DNA of 64,000 nucleotides from UBA11591 sp040220895 (lineage in GTDB: Bacteria > Bacteroidota > Bacteroidia > Flavobacteriales_E > Vicingaceae), in assembly GCA_040220895.1 (NCBI GenBank), contig JAVJVY010000018.1, forward strand, positions 1 to 64,000. The letters run 5' to 3'. Each line of letters starts with the position of its first letter. Within the stretch, counting starts at the first letter, position 1. A program made the position numbers and the translations under genes. This document shows positions 25,602 through 34,540 of the stretch, one piece after another. The notes below the pieces were generated by a model that had not been told where the DNA came from, did not search any database, and worked only from the letters and a program-made list of their open reading frames with translations.

Positions 25602-28205
25602 ATGAGCAAGACACCGGTATTGGAATCGAAAAGGAAAGAGGAAATTGTTGCGGAAAAGAAAGCGACCGGAAAACATAAGCGAAGATCTTACACGTACGAT
25701 GAAGCTTTTGAGTCTTCAAAAGCCTATTTCAAAGGCGATGAACTGGCGGCCAATGTCTGGATAAATAAATATGCCCTGAAGGATTCTCAGGGAAACATCT
25801 TTGAACAAAATCCAGACGACATGCACAAGCGTCTGGCATCGGAGATCGCCAGGATCGAAAAGAAATACCCCAACCCAATTTCAGAAAAAAAGATCTACGG
25901 TGTTTTGAAGGATTTCAAGTACATCGTGCCACAAGGTGGTCCGATGACTGGAATCGGCAATGAATTTCAGATCGCCTCCCTTTCGAATTGCTTTGTCATT
26001 GGTAATAAGGGCGAAAGCGATTCTTACGGCGGTGTCATGAAAATTGATCAGGAACAGGTACAATTGATGAAAAGACGCGGAGGAGTAGGACACGATCTTT
26101 CACACATCCGTCCAAAAGGGCAACCCGTATTGAACAGCGCACTTACTTCAACCGGTGTGGTGCCATTCATGGAGCGATATTCAAATTCCACCAGGGAAGT
26201 AGCTCAGGATGGAAGGCGAGGGGCCCTGATGCTGTCTATTTCCATCAAACACCCCGATTCCGAAGGATTCATCGACGCCAAAATGGATGGGACCAAAGTC
26301 ACGGGAGCGAATGTTTCGGTCAAGATCGACGACGAATTCATGAAGGCCGTCAAGTCCGAGAAAACCTATCACCAGCAATTTCCCGTTCAGGGCGAAGCCC
26401 GCATCAGCAAAGAAGCCGATGCCTCCGCGATCTGGAAAAAGATCATACACAATGCCTGGAAAAGTGCGGAACCGGGCGTACTCTTTTGGGATACTGTCAT
26501 TCGAGAATCGGTACCTGATTCTTACGCCGATCTTGGTTTTAAAACGGTAAGCACAAACCCGTGCGGCGAGATCCCACTCTGCCCTTACGACAGTTGTCGC
26601 TTGCTGGCAATTAACTTGTACAGTTACGTCGACGAACCATTCACAAAAAAGGCCAAGTTCAATTACGAGAAATTCGATGAGCACGCCAAGTTGGCACTTC
26701 GCATCATGGACGACATCGTCGACCTGGAATTGGAGAAAGTGGACACCATAATCAAAAAGATCAAAGACGATCCCGAAGACGACGCCATCAAGGGAACCGA
26801 GTTGAACCTATGGGAAAACATACGCAAGAAATGCGTTGAAGGTCGAAGAACAGGTGTGGGCATTACCGCCGAAGGCGACATGCTGGCCGCCCTGGGACTG
26901 AGATACGGCTCTGACAAAGGACTTGACTTTTCTGTAGACGTTCATAAGCGATATGCCCTGGACGTATACCGTTCATCGGTCGATCTGGCAAAAGAACGGG
27001 GTTGCTTCCCGATTTATGACTCGGTCAGGGAAGAAGGAAACCCGTTCATAGCAAGAATCAAGGAAGCCGATCCTGAACTTTACAGCGACATGATTAAATA
27101 CGGCCGCCGCAATATTGCCCTGCTCACCATTGCACCCACGGGCACAACGAGTCTTATGACACAAACAACGTCCGGCATTGAACCCGTCTTCATGGTTTCC
27201 TATAAGCGTAGGAGAAAGGTCAATCCAAATGACAAGAATGTCAAAGTGGATTTTGTAGATGAAGTAGGCGACAGCTGGGAAGAATTTTTCGTGTTCCACC
27301 ATAAATTTGTTGACTGGTTGAAGTTGAACAACTATGACGTTGACCAGGTGACCAAAATGAGCGAAGATGCGTTGAATAAGATCATCGCAAAATCACCTTA
27401 CCACAGGGCTACGGCAAACGATGTGGATTGGCTCAACAAGGTCAAGATGCAAGGCGCCATCCAAAAATGGGTGGATCATTCCATCAGCGTAACAGTGAAT
27501 GTTCCGAACGATGCTACAGAAGAATTGATCAGTGATATTTACGTAACGGGTTGGGAAAGCGGCTGCAAAGGAATCACTGTGTACCGAGATGGAAGCAGGT
27601 CGGGTGTGCTCATAAGTGATCAGGAAAAGAAACAAGCGGTTGAAGATGAAGTGCACGAAACCAGTGCCCCACCGCGTCCGGATGAATTGGAAGCCGACAT
27701 CGTCAGGTTCCAGAACAACAACGAAAAATGGATCGCAGTGGTAGGCCTGTTAAAAGGCAGGCCTTATGAGATTTTCACGGGTAGGGCAGAGGATTCATTC
27801 CTGATCCCCACCTATGTGGATCATGGAAGTGTCACCAAGAATCGCGATGAAAACGGAAAGAGCCGATACGATTTTCAGTACAAGGACAAGGATGGATATC
27901 GCATAACCATCAACGGTCTTTCAAGGTCCTTCAACCAGGAATTCTGGAATTACGCCAAGCTTATTTCGGGTGTTTTGCGTCACGGCATGCCTTTGGTCGG
28001 TGCGGTAGACATGATATCAGACCTTCATCTGAACGACGAGACCCTTAATACATGGAAAAATGGAGTCGTAAGGGCATTAAAACGCTACATCCCCAATGGA
28101 ACCAAATGGGAAAAAGAGCTATGTGACAGTTGCGGTGAAGACAGCCTTGTCTATGAAGAAGGATGCCTGAATTGTAAGAATTGCGGACATTCCAAATGCA
28201 GTTGA
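25602..28205 (+). CDS. nrdJ: Adenosylcobalamin-dependent (class II) ribonucleotide reductase
   Basis: The 867-residue enzyme reduces ribonucleotides to deoxyribonucleotides using adenosylcobalamin as radical source. Visible hallmarks are SLSNCFVIGN with the first redox Cys, KRRGGVGHDLSHIRP, the N-P-C-G-E-I active-site motif in STNPCGEIPLCP (radical Cys and Glu), and IAPTGTTSLMTQTTSGIEPVF in the substrate-binding part. The C-terminus has a cysteine-rich CDSCGE...CLNCKNCGHSKC segment, which fits the metal or redox tail of NrdJ. It works in the cytosol. No cobalamin riboswitch was recognised in the 137 bp upstream. The neighbouring OmpA-like gene starts 11 bp downstream. Confidence 0.93.
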   Translation: MSKTPVLESKRKEEIVAEKKATGKHKRRSYTYDEAFESSKAYFKGDELAANVWINKYALKDSQGNIFEQNPDDMHKRLASEIARIEKKYPNPISEKKIYGVLKDFKYIVPQGGPMTGIGNEFQIASLSNCFVIGNKGESDSYGGVMKIDQEQVQLMKRRGGVGHDLSHIRPKGQPVLNSALTSTGVVPFMERYSNSTREVAQDGRRGALMLSISIKHPDSEGFIDAKMDGTKVTGANVSVKIDDEFMKAVKSEKTYHQQFPVQGEARISKEADASAIWKKIIHNAWKSAEPGVLFWDTVIRESVPDSYADLGFKTVSTNPCGEIPLCPYDSCRLLAINLYSYVDEPFTKKAKFNYEKFDEHAKLALRIMDDIVDLELEKVDTIIKKIKDDPEDDAIKGTELNLWENIRKKCVEGRRTGVGITAEGDMLAALGLRYGSDKGLDFSVDVHKRYALDVYRSSVDLAKERGCFPIYDSVREEGNPFIARIKEADPELYSDMIKYGRRNIALLTIAPTGTTSLMTQTTSGIEPVFMVSYKRRRKVNPNDKNVKVDFVDEVGDSWEEFFVFHHKFVDWLKLNNYDVDQVTKMSEDALNKIIAKSPYHRATANDVDWLNKVKMQGAIQKWVDHSISVTVNVPNDATEELISDIYVTGWESGCKGITVYRDGSRSGVLISDQEKKQAVEDEVHETSAPPRPDELEADIVRFQNNNEKWIAVVGLLKGRPYEIFTGRAEDSFLIPTYVDHGSVTKNRDENGKSRYDFQYKDKDGYRITINGLSRSFNQEFWNYAKLISGVLRHGMPLVGAVDMISDLHLNDETLNTWKNGVVRALKRYIPNGTKWEKELCDSCGEDSLVYEEGCLNCKNCGHSKCS

Positions 28206-28216
28206 TAAAAGGCTGA

Positions 28217-29416
28217 ATGCACATCAAAAAAATAATTTGGACACACGGCCTTCGGGTCGTGTTGTCATTTTACGGCCTTTGGTTTGCACACAAGGCAATA
28301 GCCCAGGCAGAGGTAAAGATCAATTGCCTTCAGCCCTTTGAATTAGAATTTTCAAAATCGGCCCCACTCAGATCGGACAAGTGGATAAGGTACAACGACC
28401 ACGACGACCACACCTTTTGGTACAAGATTAAAAGCAAAGACTCAGAGAAATTTTCCTACCGGGTCTTATCACTCGACGATCAACGGAATTTTGACATCTA
28501 TTTTTATCAATACAACGGCAACAGCTTCTGCAGAAACCTCATACAAGATAATCTGGAGCTCATCGCCTTTGAAGACCTCCCTGATTTCAAAGCACAGAAG
28601 GACAGTTATTATTATTTAGGCATTTATCCGCTATTTCCTAATGGATGCGGTCACAAGATCGAATTTAAATACGGTGACAAAGTCACTGTACTTACAAGTG
28701 AGAACAGCTTATCGCTGTGCGTTGACGGTACACAAGAGGACACGGAAGAAGCAAGCAGTCTAGACGGTAAGGTCGCAATTACAGGGCGGGTATTGGACGG
28801 CGTCACTGGGAATGCCATTAATGCCAGCCTCGTTTTTTCCGATCCATTCACCCGTCACCAGGTGCGACTTCGCAGCTCGGAAGAAGTTGGTTTTGAGGCT
28901 TTTCTTTTTGAAGACGGAGATTACAAGGTCAAGGTCGAATCCTTTGGATACAAGGAATTGGTAACGGCAATTTCACCTTCAAAAGGTGATAAGAATGAAT
29001 TCGAATTGAAATGGAGCGACAAGAAAGAATTCATCCTTGAAAATGTCTATTTCTACCCAAATACCTACGCTCTTAAAGTGGAAAGCGAGGAAGAACTCGA
29101 AAAGGTATACAGCTTCTTAAAGAACAGGAGCGATATTCAAATTCAAGTTATTGGTCATACCAATGGAAACAAAGACGTGAAAGCCGGAAGAGTCATTCTT
29201 CACAGTGGTGAAGAATGGAACTTTACCGGATCAGCCAGGGAACTTTCGCTAAGACGTGCGCATAAAATCGTCAGCTTTTTACAAAAGCGAGGAATAGACG
29301 CCAGGAACATGGAGGCCAAAGGAATGGGTGGCGATCAAATGATCATTGCCCAGCCGGAGAATATGAAAGAGGCCATGCAAAACATCCGGGTCGAGATCAT
29401 CGTGCGGGGCGGCTAA
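28217..29416 (+). CDS. OmpA-family envelope protein
   Basis: The 399-residue protein has an N-terminal signal sequence (about residues 10-30), a beta-rich N-terminal domain, a central carboxypeptidase-regulatory-like fold (ITGRVLDGVTGNAINASLVF, about residues 193-235) and a C-terminal OmpA-like peptidoglycan-binding domain (about residues 275-399; ENVYFYPNTYALK, IQVIGHTNGN, LSLRRAHKIVSFLQKRGI, AKGMGGDQMI). This C-terminal domain normally binds diaminopimelate. It lies 11 bp after nrdJ, so it may be cotranscribed. It is anchored to the cell wall by inference from the domain. Confidence 0.82.
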   Translation: MHIKKIIWTHGLRVVLSFYGLWFAHKAIAQAEVKINCLQPFELEFSKSAPLRSDKWIRYNDHDDHTFWYKIKSKDSEKFSYRVLSLDDQRNFDIYFYQYNGNSFCRNLIQDNLELIAFEDLPDFKAQKDSYYYLGIYPLFPNGCGHKIEFKYGDKVTVLTSENSLSLCVDGTQEDTEEASSLDGKVAITGRVLDGVTGNAINASLVFSDPFTRHQVRLRSSEEVGFEAFLFEDGDYKVKVESFGYKELVTAISPSKGDKNEFELKWSDKKEFILENVYFYPNTYALKVESEEELEKVYSFLKNRSDIQIQVIGHTNGNKDVKAGRVILHSGEEWNFTGSARELSLRRAHKIVSFLQKRGIDARNMEAKGMGGDQMIIAQPENMKEAMQNIRVEIIVRGG

Positions 29417-30021
29417 GGCTGATCGTATTTCTTTTCGACCAGTTCTCTGAAATTCTTCACGATTTCACTTTCCGGATCCCAGTTGTGTTTGCTGGCCATT
29501 TCATCCAGATAAGCATTGGCCTGATCAAGATCGACCAACTGATTCAAGACTGAAACACTTTCCTTGAGCATTTCAATGCTGCCGGCGAATAATTCACTTG
29601 CAAAGAGGTATTTTTCATTTATGCCAATCGCAGTGTTCAAGTCCTTAACAACCAATCTTTTTAATTTATCTTCCAGGTATTCCGAAGATTTTCCTTTTGC
29701 GGGCTCAGCAGGAGTTACTTTAGCTTTGCTAGGAGTGTTTGATTCTAAGGACGGTTCTTGGGCGGGGATATCTGAAATTGTGGTTTCTTTCTCTGTTGAT
29801 TCCAGTTGCTCTTCTACCCTGGTTACTTTTTGGTTTTCGATCGATTGTTGCTCTACGTAATGAAGTAATACCGCCGTTTCCTCATGCAATTTATTGATCT
29901 TGGCCAGAATTACCTTTAACTGTATTACCGGCAATCGCTCAATATCGGTGAGCATATCGGATTGGTATTTGACATCATCGATGAGCTGGGTAATATTTAG
30001 TCTCATTGCACTTAAATCCAT
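29413..30021 (-). CDS. Conserved Bacteroidetes-type protein of unknown function
   Basis: The 202-residue protein has an N-terminal helical, coiled-coil-like part (residues about 1-70, LTDIERLPVIQLKVILAKINKL), a Glu/Thr/Pro-rich disordered linker (residues about 75-110), and a compact helical C-terminal domain (residues about 120-200) with DLNTAIGINEKYLFASELF and DEMASKHNWDPES. I recall the (I/L)GINEK(F/Y)LF-x-x-ELF pattern as recurrent in uncharacterised Bacteroidetes proteins. There is no signal or membrane segment, so it is cytoplasmic. The stop codon overlaps that of the OmpA-like gene by 4 bp on the opposite strand. Methionine 6 could also be the start. Confidence 0.7.
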   Translation of the reverse strand: MDLSAMRLNITQLIDDVKYQSDMLTDIERLPVIQLKVILAKINKLHEETAVLLHYVEQQSIENQKVTRVEEQLESTEKETTISDIPAQEPSLESNTPSKAKVTPAEPAKGKSSEYLEDKLKRLVVKDLNTAIGINEKYLFASELFAGSIEMLKESVSVLNQLVDLDQANAYLDEMASKHNWDPESEIVKNFRELVEKKYDQP

Positions 30022-30133
30022 GCGTTAAATTTTAACTCAAAATAAAGGATTAAGGCCATAGCCGCGGCGGCCATTCAGGGTTTTTTGTTAACACCCACCA
30101 CATGATGACTTCTTTGTAATAAGGCTTAAATTC

Positions 30134-32623
30134 GTGACATTTGAGCAAATGCCGGGAGCAAGTTATTCTGCAAAAGAAATTAGGGACATCACAAGCGCTG
30201 TTATGGATGGAAAGGAGCGTACGGAAATAGTCGCTCATTTTGCCACCGACAGCCGTTACCGAAGCCTGGGCCCGGAAACTCTTTTTATAGCACTGACTAC
30301 CGATCGTAACGATGGACATCGATTTGCTCATGATGCTTATTCCAAAGGCGTGCGCAGCTTCCTGGTGAAAAACGATTGGAAATCTGATTTACCTGCAGAT
30401 GCACGGTTATTTCACTGCCTGAATCCACTTGAGGCATTTCAGCAGCTCGCTGCCGATTACCGGCAGAAACTGTCTTTCCCCATCGTCGGAATTACGGGCT
30501 CGAACGGAAAGACGGTAGTAAAAGAATGGCTTTTTCAACTCATGACGTCCCAATTCAAGGTGGGGCGCAGTCCAAAAAGTTATAATTCACAAATAGGACT
30601 GCCGCATTCTCTTTTGTTGTTGCCAGAGGAACTGGACCTGGCGTTGATCGAGGCCGGTATATCGCAAAGGGGTGAAATGATCAAACTTCAAAAGATCTTA
30701 AAACCAAGTGTGGGTCTTATAACAAATGTGCATCAGGCCCACCTTGAAAATTTCTCTTCCACAGAGGAACTGGTGCGTGAAAAATTGATGCTCTTCAAGG
30801 ATTGCCGAACACTTCTCTATAGAAAAGACTACGACCTTATTCATAGATTAGCCGGACAATTGAAAGTGCCTAGGTGCATTTCATGGTCGCTCAATCAAAA
30901 GCTGAATCCCGACATCCTGGTTCAAAGTCGTCAACAAGATCAGATGACCTTGGTTGCATTCAACTGGGAGAATAAGGACTTGGAATTCAAGCTTCCCTTT
31001 ACCGATGACGCTTCGATCGAGAACGGAGTGCATTGCCTTATTCTGGCGCTCATTCTCGGTACGGATAGTTCGGTGTTGGCAGAATCAAGTCCCCTGTTGC
31101 AGGTAGTACCCATGCGCTTGCAGCAGATACAGGGGGTCAATAACTGCACCTTGATAAACGACGCCTACACTTCAGACCTGGTCAGCCTTGAAATTGCCTT
31201 GCATTTTTTAAGCATGCAGCGCCAGCACCATAAGCGCACCTTGATTCTTTCTGATATCGTTCAAAGCGGCATTCCGGCGAATGAGCGTTATGACAAGGTC
31301 ATACAATTGTGCCGGGCGAATAAGGTTGACAGGATCATAGCCATCGGTCAGGAGATAGGAGATTACCTTAGCGATAAGCAAATAGCAGCTGAGGTTTACC
31401 CTACAACTTCTGACTTTATTTCTAATCTGAATCGGCTCGACTTTTTTGATGAAACCATTCTATTGAAAGGCTCAAGAAATTTTGAGTTTGAGCGAATTTC
31501 CAGGATTCTCGAGTACAAAAAACACGAAACCAGGTTGGAAGTGAATTTATCGGCCATGATCGAAAACCTGGGATACTACCGCTCTGTGATATCAAAAGAA
31601 ACGAAGATCATGGTCATGGTTAAGGCCTTCTCCTATGGCACCGGAAGCCACGAGGTCGCCAATGTGCTTCAGCATCAGGGCATTGATTATTTGGCAGTGG
31701 CCTACATTGACGAAGGGGTGAACCTTAGAGTGAATGGCATTACGGCACCTATTATGGTCATTAATCCGGCCATCGGCGGAATTGCTACTATGCTTGAATA
31801 TGACCTTGAGCCCGAAATTTATAGCCTGCCTAGCCTGCACCTGGTTGACGCTTATACCCGAAATAGTGGCAGATCTCTTAAGATCCATTTGAAGATTGAT
31901 ACGGGAATGCACCGACTTGGACTGGAAACCGAAGATTTGAATCACGTGTGCGACATGTTAAGCGAAAATCCACTACTGGAATTGGCCAGTGTTTTTTCTC
32001 ATCTCTCTTCTAGTGACAACCCTGATCATGATGATTTTACCGCTGAACAGGTGGCGCTTCTGGATCGCTTTACCGATGGCATCAGAGCCAAAACTTCCAG
32101 AAATTTCATGTGTCATTTGCTCAATAGCGATGGAATCATCCGTTTCCCGCAGCACCACAAAGACATGGTCAGACTTGGGATCGGACTGTATGGCATTTCA
32201 TCACTAAGTAACACAAGTCAGGTGCTTAAACCGGTCGTTTCGCTAAAATCGGTGATTAGTCAAATAAAAGTGGTGAAGAAAGGCGAGAGCATTGGTTACA
32301 GCCGTGGTTTTGTTGCGGAAAAAGACATGGTCACTGCCACCGTTCCAATTGGCTATGCCGACGGACTGGCCCGTGAACTGGGAAATGGGAATTGGTTATT
32401 GCGGCTGAATGGGGGATTGGCCCCCATCGTAGGCAATGTCTGCATGGACATGTGTATGATCGACATTTCGAATATAAAAGGAGTTACCGAACGGGATTCA
32501 GTAGTTGTAATGAACGGAGGCGAGGACATTTATGCAATGGCAGAAAAAAGAAACACCATACCTTATGAGATTCTTACTTCGTTTTCTGAACGGGTAAAAA
32601 GAGTGTTCTATTACGGCGAATGA
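30134..32623 (+). CDS. Bifunctional MurF (UDP-MurNAc-tripeptide:D-Ala-D-Ala ligase) / alanine racemase
   Basis: The 829-residue fusion makes D-alanine from L-alanine and adds D-Ala-D-Ala to the peptidoglycan precursor in the cytosol. The N-terminal half (to about residue 455) is a Mur ligase: GITGSNGKTVVKEW, the ATP-binding loop, is near residues 118-131. The C-terminal half (about 456-829) is a fold-type III alanine racemase with the PLP lysine at about residue 497 (VMVKAFSYGTG), catalytic tyrosine at about 722 (GESIGYSRGF) and VGNVCMDMCMIDIS. The fusion is a known Bacteroidetes form. The start is GTG at 30134; ATG at 30149 is an alternative. It is followed after 37 bp by the sigma-factor gene. 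Confidence 0.92.
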   Translation: MTFEQMPGASYSAKEIRDITSAVMDGKERTEIVAHFATDSRYRSLGPETLFIALTTDRNDGHRFAHDAYSKGVRSFLVKNDWKSDLPADARLFHCLNPLEAFQQLAADYRQKLSFPIVGITGSNGKTVVKEWLFQLMTSQFKVGRSPKSYNSQIGLPHSLLLLPEELDLALIEAGISQRGEMIKLQKILKPSVGLITNVHQAHLENFSSTEELVREKLMLFKDCRTLLYRKDYDLIHRLAGQLKVPRCISWSLNQKLNPDILVQSRQQDQMTLVAFNWENKDLEFKLPFTDDASIENGVHCLILALILGTDSSVLAESSPLLQVVPMRLQQIQGVNNCTLINDAYTSDLVSLEIALHFLSMQRQHHKRTLILSDIVQSGIPANERYDKVIQLCRANKVDRIIAIGQEIGDYLSDKQIAAEVYPTTSDFISNLNRLDFFDETILLKGSRNFEFERISRILEYKKHETRLEVNLSAMIENLGYYRSVISKETKIMVMVKAFSYGTGSHEVANVLQHQGIDYLAVAYIDEGVNLRVNGITAPIMVINPAIGGIATMLEYDLEPEIYSLPSLHLVDAYTRNSGRSLKIHLKIDTGMHRLGLETEDLNHVCDMLSENPLLELASVFSHLSSSDNPDHDDFTAEQVALLDRFTDGIRAKTSRNFMCHLLNSDGIIRFPQHHKDMVRLGIGLYGISSLSNTSQVLKPVVSLKSVISQIKVVKKGESIGYSRGFVAEKDMVTATVPIGYADGLARELGNGNWLLRLNGGLAPIVGNVCMDMCMIDISNIKGVTERDSVVVMNGGEDIYAMAEKRNTIPYEILTSFSERVKRVFYYGE

Positions 32624-32660
32624 AAAAATTGAAATTACCCGTGCAACCTATTGAAGAGAG

Positions 32661-33254
32661 ATGTCGTCTGAAGAATTGAGTGGGAAAAGTGAATCACACT
32701 TCATGAGCGATGAACAACTCGTTAAAGACTGCATACAGAAGAAATCCTCGGCGCAGAAGGCCCTGTTCGACAAGTTCAGCGGCAGAATGTACGGGATATG
32801 TCTAAGGTATGCGAGTGATTCACAAGAAGCTCAAGACATCATGCAAGATGGATTTATCAAGGTGTTTAAAGCCCTCGACGGTTTTCATCACGACGGTTCT
32901 CTTGAAGGATGGATAAAAAGAATTATGATCAATACGGCATTAGATGCCTATAGAAAAGAAAAGAAACGAAGGTATGCAGTTGAATTGGACGACGAAAAAG
33001 CAATGGAGATCAGTGAGCAGGATGGCATCGTTGAAGGGCTCTCGGCTGAATACCTTTTAAAAATTATTAATCAATTACCCGAAGGATATAAAGTAGTGTT
33101 TAACATGTTTGCCATAGAAGGTTACTCTCACAAAGAAATTGCATTGGAATTGGGAATTTCGGTCAATACCTCAAAGTCTCAATATTCCAGGGCGAGAACC
33201 TACTTGCAAAAAATGCTGAGCAAATCAGAAACGAATTGGACCAATGAGCGATAA
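32661..33254 (+). CDS. ECF-type RNA polymerase sigma factor
   Basis: The 197-residue protein has sigma region 2 (LVKDCIQKKSSAQKALFDKF, then IMQDGFIKVFKALDGF), region 2 core GWIKRIMINTALDAYRKEKKR and a region 4 helix-turn-helix (LPEGYKVVFNMFAIEGYSHKEIALELGIS). It has no region 1 or 3, so it belongs to the extracytoplasmic-function group. Such factors direct RNA polymerase to stress or envelope regulons. Its end overlaps the next gene by 11 bp, so the next protein is its likely cotranslated partner and perhaps its regulator. Confidence 0.9.
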   Translation: MSSEELSGKSESHFMSDEQLVKDCIQKKSSAQKALFDKFSGRMYGICLRYASDSQEAQDIMQDGFIKVFKALDGFHHDGSLEGWIKRIMINTALDAYRKEKKRRYAVELDDEKAMEISEQDGIVEGLSAEYLLKIINQLPEGYKVVFNMFAIEGYSHKEIALELGISVNTSKSQYSRARTYLQKMLSKSETNWTNER

Positions 33255-34392
33255 GTTGGACAACATAGAAGATTTATTCAAGGATTCGTTCGATCACTTC
33301 GAAGCCGAAGTTGACCCTTCGGTTTGGGACAACATTGCATCTCAGATCGGATCGCAACCTATGTCTCCGGATGCTTCGTCAGCAGGTTCTTCGGTTTCTG
33401 CAGGTACATCGGCCTCGGTTGCCGTTAAAATTGCCATTGTAGCGGCGACGGCCGGTTTGTTGACCGTTGCGGCTTACGTTGCACTGCGTGACTCAGACCC
33501 TGACGAGAAACGGCCAACAGCTGCTGAACAAGTCGTTGAACCAGGTGTTGCGATTGAAGAAAACGAACCAACACTTCAGGTTCTTGAATCAGCGAAAGAA
33601 AGTGAAATGACATCGGCCTTCGAAAATGTCGACGGCCTTGAAACAGAAAATAATCAGAATGGAATGAGCACTGCACCGAGCACTCGGCTAGGGTCCATGA
33701 GCAACATTGCAACTGCCAATAGTGGAAATGTTCCACCTGCACAAGTAGAGGCCCCGGCCGTTCAGCCTGTTTCAGAAAGCGTTTCGCCAAATCAAGAGGA
33801 AACGAAAATCGCAACTGCAGCTGCAACCAATAGTGAAAAAAGTCAACCAAAAGATGAACGGATCTTGCCGGAAGCCTCTATTTATGCTTCGCTAAAGTCT
33901 GGTAAGCTTCCGCTTTCCGTTCGCTTTGAGAACCAAGGAAGTCAGACCGGAATGGTCAGGTGGATCATCGCCGGTGAAGACATCGATCGGGATGTGCAAC
34001 AACTAAGCCATACCTTTACCAATAGCGGCAATTACTGGGTAGTTCTTGAAATCACCGATGATAAAGGCTACCGTTCAAAAGACAGCGTTGAGATAAGTGT
34101 GGATAACAACACATACATCACGATACCTAACGCTTTCTCACCGAACGGCGATGGAATCAACGACGCCTTTGTCATTGATACCGATGGACTTTCGTCTATT
34201 AAATGTTCAATTCTAGATCAGACCGGTAAAGAGGTGTTTCGTTATGAACAATTACACGGACATTGGGATGGACGCGATTTTTCAGGTCGGGAATTACCTC
34301 AGGGCACTTATTTCTTTATCGTAGAAGCCTACGACAGTGAGCAAAACCCGATTCTTCGACGAGGAACAGTTTCCCTCTTCCGCAACAATTAA
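33244..34392 (+). CDS. Single-pass membrane protein with PKD-like and type B CTD-like domains; possible sigma-factor partner
   Basis: The 382-residue product starts inside the end of the sigma-factor gene. Its first 50 residues form an acidic helical segment (LDNIEDLFKDSFDHFEAEVDPSVWDNI) and have no signal peptide. One transmembrane helix lies at about residues 58-82 (VAVKIAIVAATAGLLTVAAYVAL). Next comes a disordered Glu/Gln/Ala/Ser linker, a PKD-like strand domain (about 215-285), and a C-terminal domain matching type B T9SS/gliding-type CTDs (NAFSPNGDGINDAFVI, HWDGRDFSG, LPQGTYFFIV). The N-terminal cytoplasmic segment plus single helix resembles anti-sigma topology, although zinc-binding anti-sigma motifs are not evident. 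Anti-sigma function is inference from the overlap. Confidence 0.8.
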   Translation: MSDKLDNIEDLFKDSFDHFEAEVDPSVWDNIASQIGSQPMSPDASSAGSSVSAGTSASVAVKIAIVAATAGLLTVAAYVALRDSDPDEKRPTAAEQVVEPGVAIEENEPTLQVLESAKESEMTSAFENVDGLETENNQNGMSTAPSTRLGSMSNIATANSGNVPPAQVEAPAVQPVSESVSPNQEETKIATAAATNSEKSQPKDERILPEASIYASLKSGKLPLSVRFENQGSQTGMVRWIIAGEDIDRDVQQLSHTFTNSGNYWVVLEITDDKGYRSKDSVEISVDNNTYITIPNAFSPNGDGINDAFVIDTDGLSSIKCSILDQTGKEVFRYEQLHGHWDGRDFSGRELPQGTYFFIVEAYDSEQNPILRRGTVSLFRNN

Positions 34393-34540
34393 TTCCGACG
34401 TTTAATCCCCAATAATAAGACTGTAATTGCGAGGCCTTTCAAGGGCTTTGCGAATTTGGTTAAAAAGTTGACAGGTGGGATTCAATTTTACGTGCTATTT
34501 TCGATATTCCTATTTGAAAAGATCTACTTAAGTTCACAAA

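Noticed and set aside
26181..26684. Minus-strand frame of 167 codons inside nrdJ
   Set aside because: Antisense to a highly conserved enzyme region and without its own features.
33425..33850. Minus-strand frame of 141 codons antisense to the PKD/CTD membrane gene
   Set aside because: It arises from low-complexity Glu/Gln/Ala/Ser coding sequence and has no family resemblance.
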